54,239 nt of DNA from Alphaproteobacteria bacterium MarineAlpha9_Bin6 (GTDB taxonomy: Bacteria; Pseudomonadota; Alphaproteobacteria; UBA7887). The stretch is taken from assembly GCA_002937585.1 (NCBI GenBank), contig PTKE01000009.1:1-54239 (forward strand), read 5' to 3'. The notes under the pieces are model-generated. The model was not told the origin of the DNA and made no database searches. It worked only from the letters and a program-made list of their open reading frames with translations. A program made the position numbers and the translations under genes. Below are positions 40,425 to 50,788 of the stretch, piece by piece (position 1 is the first letter of the stretch; the number at the start of each line of letters is the position of its first letter).

Positions 40425-41603
40425 ATGAGTGCAGGCAACGGAAATGGTGGTCCACTTGCAGGTCTGAAAATTGTGGAACTGGCTGGGATTGGGCCAGCGC
40501 CGCTCTGCTGTAGCCTGATGAGCGATCTTGGGGCAGACGTACTACGGATCGATCGTAACCTCGATGCAAAGCTCGGTGTGCCACGTGATCGGCGGACGGA
40601 CCTAGTCCGAAGAGGTAGAAAATCCGTGTCAATTGACCTCAAGAACATTAAGGGGGTCCAAACTGCGATGCGTTTAATTGAGGGTGCAGACGTGCTTGTA
40701 GATCCGTTTCGTCCGGGTGTTACTGAAAAACTAGGTCTAGGTCCAGACGAATGCTTCGCATCTAATAGAAAATTGATCTATGCGCGTATGACCGGCTGGG
40801 GCCAGACTGGTCCGCTGGCACATGCCGCAGGGCATGACCTTAACTATCTTTCTCTTACCGGGATCGTCCATGCCATTGGTCCAAAGGAAATTCCAACGCC
40901 ACCACTTAACGTCGTCGCAGATATGGGGGGAGGGGCGATGTCCATGGCGCTGGGTATTCTGGCGGGTGTTTATGAAACGCGAAATTCGGGAGAGGGGCAG
41001 GTTGTCGATATTTCAATGACAGAAGGCTCCGCATATTTAGCACTTGCTATGTACGGTATGGCGGCTGTTGGTGATTATTCCCATGAGCGCCAGGACAATA
41101 TACTTGACGGTGGCGCGCCGTTTTATCGTTGTTATGAGACAAAAGATGGAAAATTCGTTTCCATTGCCTCCATAGAAGCCAAATTCTACGACCTTCTATT
41201 GGAAAAGACGGGTATCAAGGGACAAGAGACCTTACCAGGACAGTTCGACAAGACGCAGTGGCCAGAAATGCATGCTCGTTTTGAGGCGGTATTCAAGACC
41301 AAGACCCGGGAAGAATGGTGTGAAATCATGGAGGGATCGGACGTTTGCTTTGCGCCTGTCCTCACGTTTAACGAGGCGCCGGATCATCCGCACAATAAAG
41401 TGCGGGGCACTTTTGTTGATGTTGAAGGGGTGCTGCAACCAAATCCCGCTCCTCGCTTCAGTCGGACACCAGGATCGGTCAAAGGGGTAGCACCCGACTA
41501 TGGCCAAAATACTCGCGATGGTCTTCTGGAGTGGGGTTTTGGCGCGGCGGAAATAGATGAATTAATGAAGGAAAATGTTGTGGGCTGGCAGGAGAAAGAC
41601 TAG
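40425..41603 (+). CDS. CaiB/BaiF family CoA-transferase (alpha-methylacyl-CoA racemase-like)
   Basis: 392 aa; LAGLKIVELAGIGPAPLCCSLMSDLGADVLRIDR, DPFRPGVTEKLGLGPDE, YARMTGWGQTGPLAHAAGHDLNYLSLTG. Confidence 0.94.
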   Translation: MSAGNGNGGPLAGLKIVELAGIGPAPLCCSLMSDLGADVLRIDRNLDAKLGVPRDRRTDLVRRGRKSVSIDLKNIKGVQTAMRLIEGADVLVDPFRPGVTEKLGLGPDECFASNRKLIYARMTGWGQTGPLAHAAGHDLNYLSLTGIVHAIGPKEIPTPPLNVVADMGGGAMSMALGILAGVYETRNSGEGQVVDISMTEGSAYLALAMYGMAAVGDYSHERQDNILDGGAPFYRCYETKDGKFVSIASIEAKFYDLLLEKTGIKGQETLPGQFDKTQWPEMHARFEAVFKTKTREEWCEIMEGSDVCFAPVLTFNEAPDHPHNKVRGTFVDVEGVLQPNPAPRFSRTPGSVKGVAPDYGQNTRDGLLEWGFGAAEIDELMKENVVGWQEKD

Positions 41604-41634
41604 GCAATATGATGTGAGACGTATTTGCGTACAG

Positions 41635-42333
41635 TCAGTCTCCAGCTCCTTCAGATATTTTTGGGTTCTTACGAACACCAAGAAGCCATCCGAATAGGAT
41701 AGTTGCAAGAATTGCGCCGATCAGCTGAGCGATGATAAATGCGGGGACATCAGCTAAATCAACGCCAGAAAAAGTATCGGTGAAAGCGCGCGCAATGGTA
41801 ACTGCGGGATTGGCGAACGACGTCGAAGCTGTGAACCAGTAGCCGGCGGTAATGTAGAGACCGACTGCGTATGCCGTCGCTTCAGGTCGAAACCGAACGC
41901 AACCCAAAATTGATGCTACCAAGCCAAATGTAGCTATTGTTTCGGCTAACCATTGCCCAACGCCGCTGCGTTCATTTGTGGAAAGCTGGGCGAGCGGTAG
42001 ATCAAACATAGCGTGTGCTGCCAACATACCCAGAAGGCCACCGATAATTTGCGTTACGATATAAAGAATGGCGTGGGTGGATGTGATTTCTCGTCGTATT
42101 AGAAATGACAATGTGACAGCTGGATTGAAGTGAGCGCCCGACAGAGGGCCAAAAATTAGGATCAATACCGCTAGCATTGCGCCGGTAGCGATGGAGTTAA
42201 CAAGCAATGCGAGCGCGCCGTTTCCGGCCGACAGTGTTTCGCCCATTATTCCTGAGCCCACAACTGTGGCCAGCAACAACGCCGTTCCTATGGCCTCACC
42301 CACAAGGCGCCGTGGCATGTCAAACCGTGTCAT
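41635..42333 (-). CDS. MIP/aquaporin family protein
   Basis: 232 aa; two NPA motifs SGAHFNPAVTLSF and TSFANPAVTIARAFTDTFSG; six hydrophobic stretches. Confidence 0.92.
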   Translation of the reverse strand: MTRFDMPRRLVGEAIGTALLLATVVGSGIMGETLSAGNGALALLVNSIATGAMLAVLILIFGPLSGAHFNPAVTLSFLIRREITSTHAILYIVTQIIGGLLGMLAAHAMFDLPLAQLSTNERSGVGQWLAETIATFGLVASILGCVRFRPEATAYAVGLYITAGYWFTASTSFANPAVTIARAFTDTFSGVDLADVPAFIIAQLIGAILATILFGWLLGVRKNPKISEGAGD

Positions 42334-42654
42334 CGGTGAGTCCTTTCAGCCCAACAGGGTTCGACAGATGACAACCAAGACGGCAGAGGTGTGCCGGTGC
42401 AGCGAGATCTGAGAGTATTAGGCTGTCATCCGTCACTCGATTATAATGAGCAATACTGAAATAGAACATCGATACCGCGGACTAACATCCTGCGTTTGTA
42501 CATTTTTTCGGTGAAGTTTAGGCATAAAACTTTGATTTAGAACTGGTTGACGCATCTCTAAGGTTGTCCCACCATGGTGCTCAGATAAAAACGGCCCGTC
42601 GCCAAAGCCGCGCGCAGTCGTAGGGCGCAACGGGCTATCTTAAGGGGGAAATCC

Positions 42655-44007
42655 ATGGCAAAGAGGGAACGGTCGCGTCGTCACTTTTTGATGGCTGCAG
42701 GGGCTGCCGGTGTCGCCACGTTCGCTATGCCCTATATCAAGACGGCGCGCTCCGCGGGCAAATTGTTGTTGGGTACTTGGGATCATTGGGTGCCGGGGGC
42801 CAATGAGGTGCTGCGGAAGGTTTGCGAGGACTGGGGTTCTGCCAATGGGGTTGAGGTCACCGTCGATTTCATCACATCGGTAGGCAACAAATTATTGCTT
42901 ACCGCACAGGCAGAATCTCGCGCCAAGACAGGACATGACATTTATGTACAGCCACTTTGGTTTCCATCCATGTTTAGACACCGATTGGAGCCTGTTGATG
43001 ATGTGGTAGGCGATATCATTGCCGAATATGGTGCTCTCCATCCTTCGGCGAAGTTTTTAGCGTATCTCGACGACGCATGGCGTGCGGCGCCGGCGCCGGC
43101 AGGCTCACTTAATTATGCATCGGTCTCTCGTCTCGATCTGTATGAGGCTCATGCGGGAGTAGATTTGAAAACAATCTTTCCAGCTAGCGAGGCACGAGAC
43201 CCGGCGTTAGTTGATAGTTGGACTTATGATGCCTTTCTCGCTGCAGCGGAAAAACTTCATGCAGCCGGTAAGTCTTTCGGCGCCCCAATAGCGCCAACCC
43301 CGGACGGGAACCAGTGGTTGGCTGCGCTGTTTGCGGCATATGGCGCCGAGGTTGTCAGTGAATCGGTTGAGATTACTGTCGATTCCGATGAGACTCGGAC
43401 CGTGCTTGAGTACCTGTCACGGCTAACCCAGTACATGCCCAATAGTGTCTATGCTTGGGATGACGCCAGCAACAATCGTTGGTTGATTTCCGGCGAGGGG
43501 TCGACAATTTTCAACCCGCCAAGTGCTTGGGCCGTGGCAAACCGAGATAATCCCGACGTAGCAAAGCATGTTTGGCACCACGATACGCCGCGTGGTTCAA
43601 AGGGTCGGTTCCGCGCCGACTCTCCCTTCTTTTGGGGAATTTGGGATTTTTCAGAGAATATTTCCGCTGCCAAAGACTTGTTGCGTTACGTTGCTAGGCG
43701 CGATGTCGTTGACACTTTAGTCTCTGCCTCGAAAGGATTCGACATTCCTCTTATCATCTCCCATTACCAGAGCAACGATCTGTGGGCTAAGTCGGAGCCT
43801 CCACACGGGGTGCTTTACAACTATCCAATACGAGGTGACGAGCAGCCGGTAGCTGCAGGCTATCCAGCACCTCCTGAATACGCTGCACAAATAATGGCTC
43901 AGGGTATTATTCCCAATCTAGTCGCCCGTGTGACCCAAGGCGGAGATTCATTCGACGACGCGATAAGCTGGGCGGAGAATGAATTAGAAGGCATCATGCG
44001 TGGCTAA
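42655..44007 (+). CDS. extracellular solute-binding protein (family 1, sugar ABC type; Tat-like signal)
   Basis: 450 aa; RERSRRHFLMAAGAAGVATFAMP Tat-type leader; LLGTWDHWVPGANEVLRKVCEDW; followed by two permeases and an ATPase. Confidence 0.9.
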   Translation: MAKRERSRRHFLMAAGAAGVATFAMPYIKTARSAGKLLLGTWDHWVPGANEVLRKVCEDWGSANGVEVTVDFITSVGNKLLLTAQAESRAKTGHDIYVQPLWFPSMFRHRLEPVDDVVGDIIAEYGALHPSAKFLAYLDDAWRAAPAPAGSLNYASVSRLDLYEAHAGVDLKTIFPASEARDPALVDSWTYDAFLAAAEKLHAAGKSFGAPIAPTPDGNQWLAALFAAYGAEVVSESVEITVDSDETRTVLEYLSRLTQYMPNSVYAWDDASNNRWLISGEGSTIFNPPSAWAVANRDNPDVAKHVWHHDTPRGSKGRFRADSPFFWGIWDFSENISAAKDLLRYVARRDVVDTLVSASKGFDIPLIISHYQSNDLWAKSEPPHGVLYNYPIRGDEQPVAAGYPAPPEYAAQIMAQGIIPNLVARVTQGGDSFDDAISWAENELEGIMRG

Positions 44008-44031
44008 ATTGAAAGTATTGGGCCCACGGAT

Positions 44032-44967
44032 ATGACCGTCGGTGTGGCTGTTAGGGGGCTGCCGGAGAGGGCACCTTCCGTTCGTCGTGGTCGGTTTTAT
44101 CTGTGGTTAAGACGTCGTTCCACTATCGCGGTGATGATGTGTTTCCCTCTCCTCGCGATCATTACGTGCTTGGTTGCGTATCCGTTTGCCTATTCGATCT
44201 ATCTCTCAATGTTAAATAAAGCTGAGACTGCATTCGTTGGTTTTGGCAATTTCCTTTTCCTGTTCAAACGAGAGACTTTCTGGCTTGTGGTCCAGCAGTC
44301 AATTTTGTTTGCACTGGTCGCGGTCATATTCAAGGCCTTGATTGGGCTCATCGCGGCACACGCTGTGAATACGATACCGAGCAAGGGTCAACGAAAATGG
44401 CGAGGCATGATGATGGTGCCGTGGGTGATCCCGCCCGCACTTTCAACGCTTGGTTGGTGGTGGCTATTCGAACCCACCTACAGTGCTTTCAACTGGCTTC
44501 TCGCTGAATTTGCAGTACCCGCCGTTCCCTGGTTAAGCGATGTCTTTTGGGCCCGGTTTTCAGTCATCCTGGTTAATGTGTGGGTCGGAGCGCCATTTTT
44601 TCTGATTATGTACTTAGCTTCGCTCAAATCTATTCCAGAGGACTTGTACGAGGCCGCCTCCATCGATGGGGCAAGCGCGTGGCAAAAACTGTTCCATGTC
44701 ACTTTGCCAATGATGCGCAATATTATTGCGATTACGGTACTTTTCTCGATCATTGTGACATTTGCGAACTTTGACATCGTGCGTGTCTTGACGCAGGGGG
44801 GGCCGCGTAATTCAACTCATTTGTTTGCCACGTACGCGTTTAGGGTAGGGATTGAATCAGGGGATATACCGCTCGGCGCGGCTGTTTCATTATTCATGTT
44901 TCCAGCACTTGCGATTCTATCATTCGTGATTTTGCGTAATGTTCGTCAGCGGACGGTGAACATATGA
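44032..44967 (+). CDS. sugar ABC transporter permease (MalF/UgpA-type)
   Basis: 311 aa; EAA-loop LYEAASIDGASAWQKLFHVTLPMM, multiple TMs. Confidence 0.93.
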   Translation: MTVGVAVRGLPERAPSVRRGRFYLWLRRRSTIAVMMCFPLLAIITCLVAYPFAYSIYLSMLNKAETAFVGFGNFLFLFKRETFWLVVQQSILFALVAVIFKALIGLIAAHAVNTIPSKGQRKWRGMMMVPWVIPPALSTLGWWWLFEPTYSAFNWLLAEFAVPAVPWLSDVFWARFSVILVNVWVGAPFFLIMYLASLKSIPEDLYEAASIDGASAWQKLFHVTLPMMRNIIAITVLFSIIVTFANFDIVRVLTQGGPRNSTHLFATYAFRVGIESGDIPLGAAVSLFMFPALAILSFVILRNVRQRTVNI

Positions 44968-45866
44968 CTAACGTTACGCGAAATAACGGTGCCCTGAGTG
45001 CTTTGCTAGGTTCAAAAAGTAACATCCACGTAAATCGACGGTGGGCATTGTTTGCGTCGTACGCTTGTTTGATTGTCTTCGTGATCTTTTTTCTCTGTCC
45101 ACCATTTTACATGCTAGTGACATCACTAAAGACAAACGCGGAAATTGCCAATTTGGCCACGAACCCTTGGCTTATTGAACAGGGTGTCACCACCGAACAT
45201 TATTCTCATTTACTCACTGAAACCGCGTTTCTTACCTATTTCAAGAATACGGTAATCGTTGCATTTTTTGTAGTCGCGATAACCATGGTGGTTAGTGTCC
45301 TCGCGGCTTACGCACTTTCGAGATTAGGTTTTTGGGGTTCGGGTGTGATGGCGACTGGGGTATTCCTTGTTTATCTAGTCCCAGACTCGCTTTTGTTTAT
45401 TCCCCTGTTCAACATTGTCGGTGGTCTCGGTCTTTTGAATTCGTATTGGGTATTGGTGTTGGTATACCCAACGCTGACAGTGCCTTTCTGTACCTGGATT
45501 ATGATTGGGTATTTTGCCTCCATTCCGAAAGAACTTGATGAGGCGGCGTTGATAGACGGTGCTAATCATATGCAGATGCTACTCAAAGTTTTCATTCCAG
45601 TAGCATTACCGGGTCTTATAGCCGCGACGATCTTCGCGTTTACGGTTTCCTGGGCGTCTTTCCTGTACCCGCTTGCTTATATTTATAGTGACAACCAGAT
45701 GGTGCTGACTGTTGGCACTGTTACGACCCTCATCAAAGGCGACGTATTCCACTGGGGTGGGCTAATGGCCGGAGCATTATTGGCGGCAGCTCCTCCAGTG
45801 ATTTTGTATGCTTTTTTGATGGATTATTACATTGCCGGACTGACCTCTGGCGCGACAAAGGGTTGA
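44964..45866 (+). CDS. carbohydrate ABC transporter permease (MalG/UgpE-type)
   Basis: 300 aa; LDEAALIDGANHMQMLLKVFIPVALPGLIAATIF; overlaps the preceding permease by 4 nt. Confidence 0.93.
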   Translation: MTNVTRNNGALSALLGSKSNIHVNRRWALFASYACLIVFVIFFLCPPFYMLVTSLKTNAEIANLATNPWLIEQGVTTEHYSHLLTETAFLTYFKNTVIVAFFVVAITMVVSVLAAYALSRLGFWGSGVMATGVFLVYLVPDSLLFIPLFNIVGGLGLLNSYWVLVLVYPTLTVPFCTWIMIGYFASIPKELDEAALIDGANHMQMLLKVFIPVALPGLIAATIFAFTVSWASFLYPLAYIYSDNQMVLTVGTVTTLIKGDVFHWGGLMAGALLAAAPPVILYAFLMDYYIAGLTSGATKG

Positions 45867-45872
45867 GCTAGC

Positions 45873-46961
45873 ATGGCCAATGTTTCCCTTACCAATCTGC
45901 ATAAAAGTTTTGACCGCACTGAAGCGGTGTGCGGTATCAATCTGGAAATTGCAGATAACGAGTTTGTGGTGCTCGTTGGCCCCTCTGGTTGCGGTAAAAG
46001 CACCACTCTGCGGATGATTGCAGGACTCGAAGAGATCACTGAGGGCGACATCCGGATTGGCGGAGGGCTGGTCAATGATGTTCCTCCTAAAGATCGCAAT
46101 ATCGCCATGGTGTTCCAAAATTATGCTCTCTATCCGCACATGACTGTGTTTCAAAATATGTCCTTCGGCTTGCGGTTAAGAAAGTACCCCAAGGATGAAA
46201 TTCAACGTCTTGTGGGGGATGCGGCGGAAGTGCTTGGGATTACGGAACTGTTACAACGCCGGCCAAAACAGTTGTCGGGCGGTCAGCGCCAGCGAGTGGC
46301 TATGGGGCGTGCAATCGTCCGTAATCCACAAGTTTTTTTATTTGACGAACCGCTAAGCAATCTCGATGCTAAATTGCGTGGGCAAATGCGAATTGAAATC
46401 AAGCGAGTCCACCAGCACCTTAAAACAACAACGGTTTATGTTACTCACGATCAGGTTGAGGCTATGACGCTCGCAGATCGTGTGGTGGTGATGAATAATG
46501 GGTTAATTGAGCAGGTCGGAACGCCAAGTGAGCTATATCACCAACCGAAAACCCACTTCGTTGCCGGCTTTATCGGTTCTCCGGCGATGAATTTTCTAAA
46601 TTGTAAATTATTCAAGGACTCAGGCAGCCTTGCGGTAAGTGTAGGTGATATTTTAAAATTACAAATGCCAGCAGATCGCAACACACGATACGAGCCTTAT
46701 CTCGGGCGTGATCTGGTGCTTGGCATCAGACCCGAGCATGTTCATGAGAAACGTGCCGGTAATGAGGTTCAGACTGAGGTAAAAGTCAATTTCATTGAAC
46801 CTTTGGGTATGGAGACGATGGTGTATTTTACGGTCAACGGTGTTGAACTCTGCGGCCGGGTGTCACCGGAGGCCGATCCGCGGCCAGGCCAGACCGCAGT
46901 CTTGTCGTTTGATGCGGGCAAAAGTCACTTGATTGATCCCGAGACGAATCAGGTGCTCTGA
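45873..46961 (+). CDS. ABC transporter ATP-binding protein (UgpC/MalK-type)
   Basis: 362 aa; [55 protein letters not shown]-terminal TOBE-like region. Confidence 0.95.
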   Translation: MANVSLTNLHKSFDRTEAVCGINLEIADNEFVVLVGPSGCGKSTTLRMIAGLEEITEGDIRIGGGLVNDVPPKDRNIAMVFQNYALYPHMTVFQNMSFGLRLRKYPKDEIQRLVGDAAEVLGITELLQRRPKQLSGGQRQRVAMGRAIVRNPQVFLFDEPLSNLDAKLRGQMRIEIKRVHQHLKTTTVYVTHDQVEAMTLADRVVVMNNGLIEQVGTPSELYHQPKTHFVAGFIGSPAMNFLNCKLFKDSGSLAVSVGDILKLQMPADRNTRYEPYLGRDLVLGIRPEHVHEKRAGNEVQTEVKVNFIEPLGMETMVYFTVNGVELCGRVSPEADPRPGQTAVLSFDAGKSHLIDPETNQVL

Positions 46962-47082
46962 ATAAGGAACCACAGCCGCTGTGCACATGCGGAATTTTGA
47001 TCCTTGGGGTACAAGACTAAGCAATACTAAATAGGCATCTTTGGCTTAAAGTTCATTTGTATTACTTGCGATGCGGCTACTA

Positions 47083-48867
47083 TCAATAAAGTTTGTCAAT
47101 CTGTTCTTGGTAATGATCAAGAATTTTGTGGCGGCGGTTTTTCATGGTTGGTGTCAGCATTTCGTTGTCGACGGTGAACGGTGCCTCGGCTAAGGCAAAA
47201 CGGCGCACCTGTTCGATAACAGAAAGGTTTTTGTTGGCGCGGTTAACAGCTTCGGAAATCGCATTTCGGATTCCCGAATCCTTTTGAACCTCTTCAAGGT
47301 TCTGCTCAGTCTCGTCGCCTTGCGACCATTCCTTTAAAAAATCGTCAGATGGTACCAGTAATCCCACCAGGTGCCGTCGCTTATCACCAAATACTATTGC
47401 TTGCCCTATTGCTGGTTCTAGGCAGAGGATGCCCTCCACGCGCTGTGGAGAAATATTGTCGCCTCCGGATAGAACAATGATATCCTTTTTTCGGTCAGTA
47501 ATTCGGATATAGCCGTCCGCATCGATTTCACCAATATCGCCGGTATGAAGCCATCCATCGCGCACTGTGTCGCTCGTAATTTCGGGTTGCCTCCAGTATC
47601 CATCCATCAATAGTGGTCCGCGGACCAGGATTTCGCCATCGTCGGCGAGTTGCACCTCCACGTGGGTTAGGGGAGGGCCAACTGTATCGAGTTTTATTTT
47701 CGAAGATGGATTGCAACTGATTACTGGTGCAGCCTCTGTCTGCCCGTACCCTTGCAAAAGACGTAACCCGAGTGCTGAAAAGAATATGCCGACGTCGAAA
47801 TTAAGGGGTGCGCCACCAGAGACCATTGCTTTTAGCCGGCCACCGAAACGTGCTCGGACTTTGTCACGCACCAGCCAGTCTACTAGTTTGTCGACTGGAC
47901 GCTCGATCGTTGGCAGTGTGCCCCCCCGGGCATACGATTTTCGACCCAAGTATAGGGCTAGTCTGAAGAGTTTTTCTTTAAGGCCCCCAGCCCGCTGGAT
48001 GCCGTCGAGAATTTTAAGTCGCATCACCTCATAGAGACGTGGCACGCTGGTCATAAGGGTTGGGCGAACTTCTGTCAGATTTGAGGGAAGTTTGTCGATT
48101 CCTTCCGCATAATAAATTTGTGCGCCGATTGCTACCGGGAACATAAGCCCGCAACTATGTTCGTACGAATGGGATAAGGGAAGAAAAGAGAGAAACACTT
48201 CATCGTCAAGTCCTAAACCGAGCAATAGGTGATAGGCGCCTACGCAATTGCAAAGTATTGCGCGGTGACTGAGCATCACTCCTTTCGGTGTGCCCCCGGT
48301 TCCAGAGGTGTAAATCAGGCAGGCCAACGAATCCTGATGTATTGAGGAGGCTTTGCTAACCGAATTGCCGGGTTGAGAGCTGCCGTGGTTAAGCGCTTCG
48401 CGCCATAAAGTGGTTTTTACATGCTCAACCGGGTTCTGATTTAGTGCCTCGATCGAGATGATACGGGCGAGGGATGGCGTGTCCATTGCGGCGTCTAGTA
48501 AGGGACGTGCCAGTTTCTCAGTTGAGACAATGGCCATAGTTGCGCCGCTATCGGTGAGAATATGTTTGTGATCGCTGGGTGTGTTTGTGACATATGCCGG
48601 AACCGTGACGCCCTCCGCAGCCATGATTGCAAAATCCGCAATCGCCCATTCAGGTGAATTGTCGGCTACTAACACTACACGGTCGCCATTCGTGAGACCG
48701 TACGCGCGGAGAGCGCGGGATAACTTGTCGACTTGATCGGACGCTTCGCGCCAGCTAGTTGATTGCCACATGCCATCACGCTTTGCCCACAGGAATGGAG
48801 CACTTCCCTTGTTCTCTGCCTGATCGAAGAACATAGTTACCAAGTTGGGCCAGCGGTCCAGTTCCAT
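47083..48867 (-). CDS. long-chain-fatty-acid-CoA ligase / AMP-dependent synthetase
   Basis: CLIYTSGTGGTPKGVMLSH, GYGQTEAAPVIS, GWLHTGDIGEIDADGYIRITDRKKDIIVLSGGDNISP. Start at MELDRWPNL (48867) preferred over 48894. Confidence 0.92.
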   Translation of the reverse strand: MELDRWPNLVTMFFDQAENKGSAPFLWAKRDGMWQSTSWREASDQVDKLSRALRAYGLTNGDRVVLVADNSPEWAIADFAIMAAEGVTVPAYVTNTPSDHKHILTDSGATMAIVSTEKLARPLLDAAMDTPSLARIISIEALNQNPVEHVKTTLWREALNHGSSQPGNSVSKASSIHQDSLACLIYTSGTGGTPKGVMLSHRAILCNCVGAYHLLLGLGLDDEVFLSFLPLSHSYEHSCGLMFPVAIGAQIYYAEGIDKLPSNLTEVRPTLMTSVPRLYEVMRLKILDGIQRAGGLKEKLFRLALYLGRKSYARGGTLPTIERPVDKLVDWLVRDKVRARFGGRLKAMVSGGAPLNFDVGIFFSALGLRLLQGYGQTEAAPVISCNPSSKIKLDTVGPPLTHVEVQLADDGEILVRGPLLMDGYWRQPEITSDTVRDGWLHTGDIGEIDADGYIRITDRKKDIIVLSGGDNISPQRVEGILCLEPAIGQAIVFGDKRRHLVGLLVPSDDFLKEWSQGDETEQNLEEVQKDSGIRNAISEAVNRANKNLSVIEQVRRFALAEAPFTVDNEMLTPTMKNRRHKILDHYQEQIDKLY

Positions 48868-48991
48868 AATTCCTTTCCTCCTTATTATCGCCACCTAAAG
48901 GAAGGGATACATTTTAGCAGATAATTCATCTTGGGGCTTGGAGGTTGTGGGTGAGAGCCTAATGTGTTCATTGTGTCAAGGAGGAATAGGT

Positions 48992-50788
48992 ATGCCTGAG
49001 CCAGATCAGAACATGAACGAGGCGCTGAATGGAGAGCTCCCCGAGTGGAATTTGGATGACCTGTTCCTTGGGATCAACTCTCCTGCACTGGAGACGGCTT
49101 TGGGTGAAGCTGCAGCTAAATCCAAGAGCCTTGCAAAGTGCTATCGGGGTCGTGTCCGTGATCTCGATGGAGATCAACTCGCAGAATTGATTAAGGGTTA
49201 CGAAGGACTTCAAGACAGCCTCGGTCGCATCATCAGTTATTCCCATCTGGTCTACGCTGCTGACATGGGCGATTCTAATATAAGCCAGTTCTTTCAAACT
49301 ATGCGGGAGCGCTGTACCGATATTTCCACTGATTTGTTGTTTGTCACCCTTGAGTTAAACCGAATTGGGGACAGCAAATTGGCGGAGTTGATGGAAACAC
49401 CTGCGCTGTCCAAATACTGGCCATGGATACGAGATCGTCGTGTCTTTCGACCGTACCAATTGTCGGATGAAGTTGAGGCATTGCTGCATGAAAAACACGT
49501 CTCCGGTCGTGGTGCTTGGACCCGTTTGTTCGATGAGACCGTGGCTGGGTTACAATTTTCATACGGTGGCAAATTGCTAAACACCTCTGAGGCTTTTAAT
49601 CTTCTTTCGTCGTCTGATGGGGGAGTGCGCCGGGATGTTGCGGCAGAGATCGCACGTGTTCTCAAGTTGAATATTCGGACTTTGACTCTAATCACCAACA
49701 CATTGATTAAAGACAAAGAGATTGAAGACCGATGGCGTCAGCTTCCTTTACCGATTTCCTCCCGCAACTTGGAAAACATGGTTGAGGACAACGTGGTCGA
49801 AGCACTAATTACATCCGTTAAGGAAAGCTATCCGCGACTATCGCATCGGTATTACAAGATCAAGGCGCGTTGGTTGGGTCTCAAACAACTCGAGTACTGG
49901 GATCGCAATGCGCCACTGCCTGAGGATGACGACCGTCTGATTACTTGGGAAGACGCCAAGCAATCCGTCTTGTCGGCGTATAGGGCCTTCTCTCCTAAGA
50001 TGGCTGACATAGGTAAGCTCTTTTTTGATAATGGCTGGATTGATGCAAGGGTGCGGCCTGATAAGACGCCAGGGGCATTTTCGCATCCCACCGTCCCCTC
50101 TGCGCATCCTTATATATTGCTTAATTACCAGGGTCGGACCCGCGATGTGATGACGCTTGCCCACGAACTGGGCCACGGTGTGCACCAGGTGCTGGCTGCC
50201 GGGCAGGGCCTATTGATGGCGGAAACTCCTCTCACCCTGGCGGAAACCGCAAGTGTGTTTGGCGAACAATTGACGTTTCGAGCTATGCTTGATGGTGAAC
50301 GGGATGCGATGCGACGACGGATCATGCTTGCTGGCAAGGTGGAGGACATGCTTAATACCGTAGTTCGCCAGGTAGCCTTTTGCGAGTTTGAACGCAGGCT
50401 ACACGATTTGCGACCGGAAGGTGAATTAGCGTCCGACGCTATCAGTGACGCCTGGATGGACGTGCAGAGTGAAAGCCTAGGACCTGGAATTCGCCTGCAC
50501 GACGATTACAGATCCTATTGGTCCTATATTCCGCATTTCATCCATACCCCTTTCTATGTTTACGCGTACGCTTTTGGCGATTGTCTTGTGAATGCGCTTT
50601 ATGGAGTTTACCAGTCATCCGGCAATGACTTTGAAGAAAAATATTTAGGTATGCTGTCTTCTGGTGGAGCCAAGCGCCATGGGGAATTGCTTGAGCCCTT
50701 TGGCCTGGATGCAAGTGATCCCACTTTCTGGAACAAGGGGCTAGATGTGATCGAGGGTTTTGTTGATGAGCTCGAGCAGGCATTTTGA
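48992..50788 (+). CDS. pepF: M3 family oligoendopeptidase F
   Basis: Zinc motif TLAHELGHGVHQVLA, ETASVFGEQLTF, HFIHTPFYVYAYAFGDCLVNALY. Start MPEPDQNMNE (48992) preferred over 48938. Confidence 0.92.
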   Translation: MPEPDQNMNEALNGELPEWNLDDLFLGINSPALETALGEAAAKSKSLAKCYRGRVRDLDGDQLAELIKGYEGLQDSLGRIISYSHLVYAADMGDSNISQFFQTMRERCTDISTDLLFVTLELNRIGDSKLAELMETPALSKYWPWIRDRRVFRPYQLSDEVEALLHEKHVSGRGAWTRLFDETVAGLQFSYGGKLLNTSEAFNLLSSSDGGVRRDVAAEIARVLKLNIRTLTLITNTLIKDKEIEDRWRQLPLPISSRNLENMVEDNVVEALITSVKESYPRLSHRYYKIKARWLGLKQLEYWDRNAPLPEDDDRLITWEDAKQSVLSAYRAFSPKMADIGKLFFDNGWIDARVRPDKTPGAFSHPTVPSAHPYILLNYQGRTRDVMTLAHELGHGVHQVLAAGQGLLMAETPLTLAETASVFGEQLTFRAMLDGERDAMRRRIMLAGKVEDMLNTVVRQVAFCEFERRLHDLRPEGELASDAISDAWMDVQSESLGPGIRLHDDYRSYWSYIPHFIHTPFYVYAYAFGDCLVNALYGVYQSSGNDFEEKYLGMLSSGGAKRHGELLEPFGLDASDPTFWNKGLDVIEGFVDELEQAF

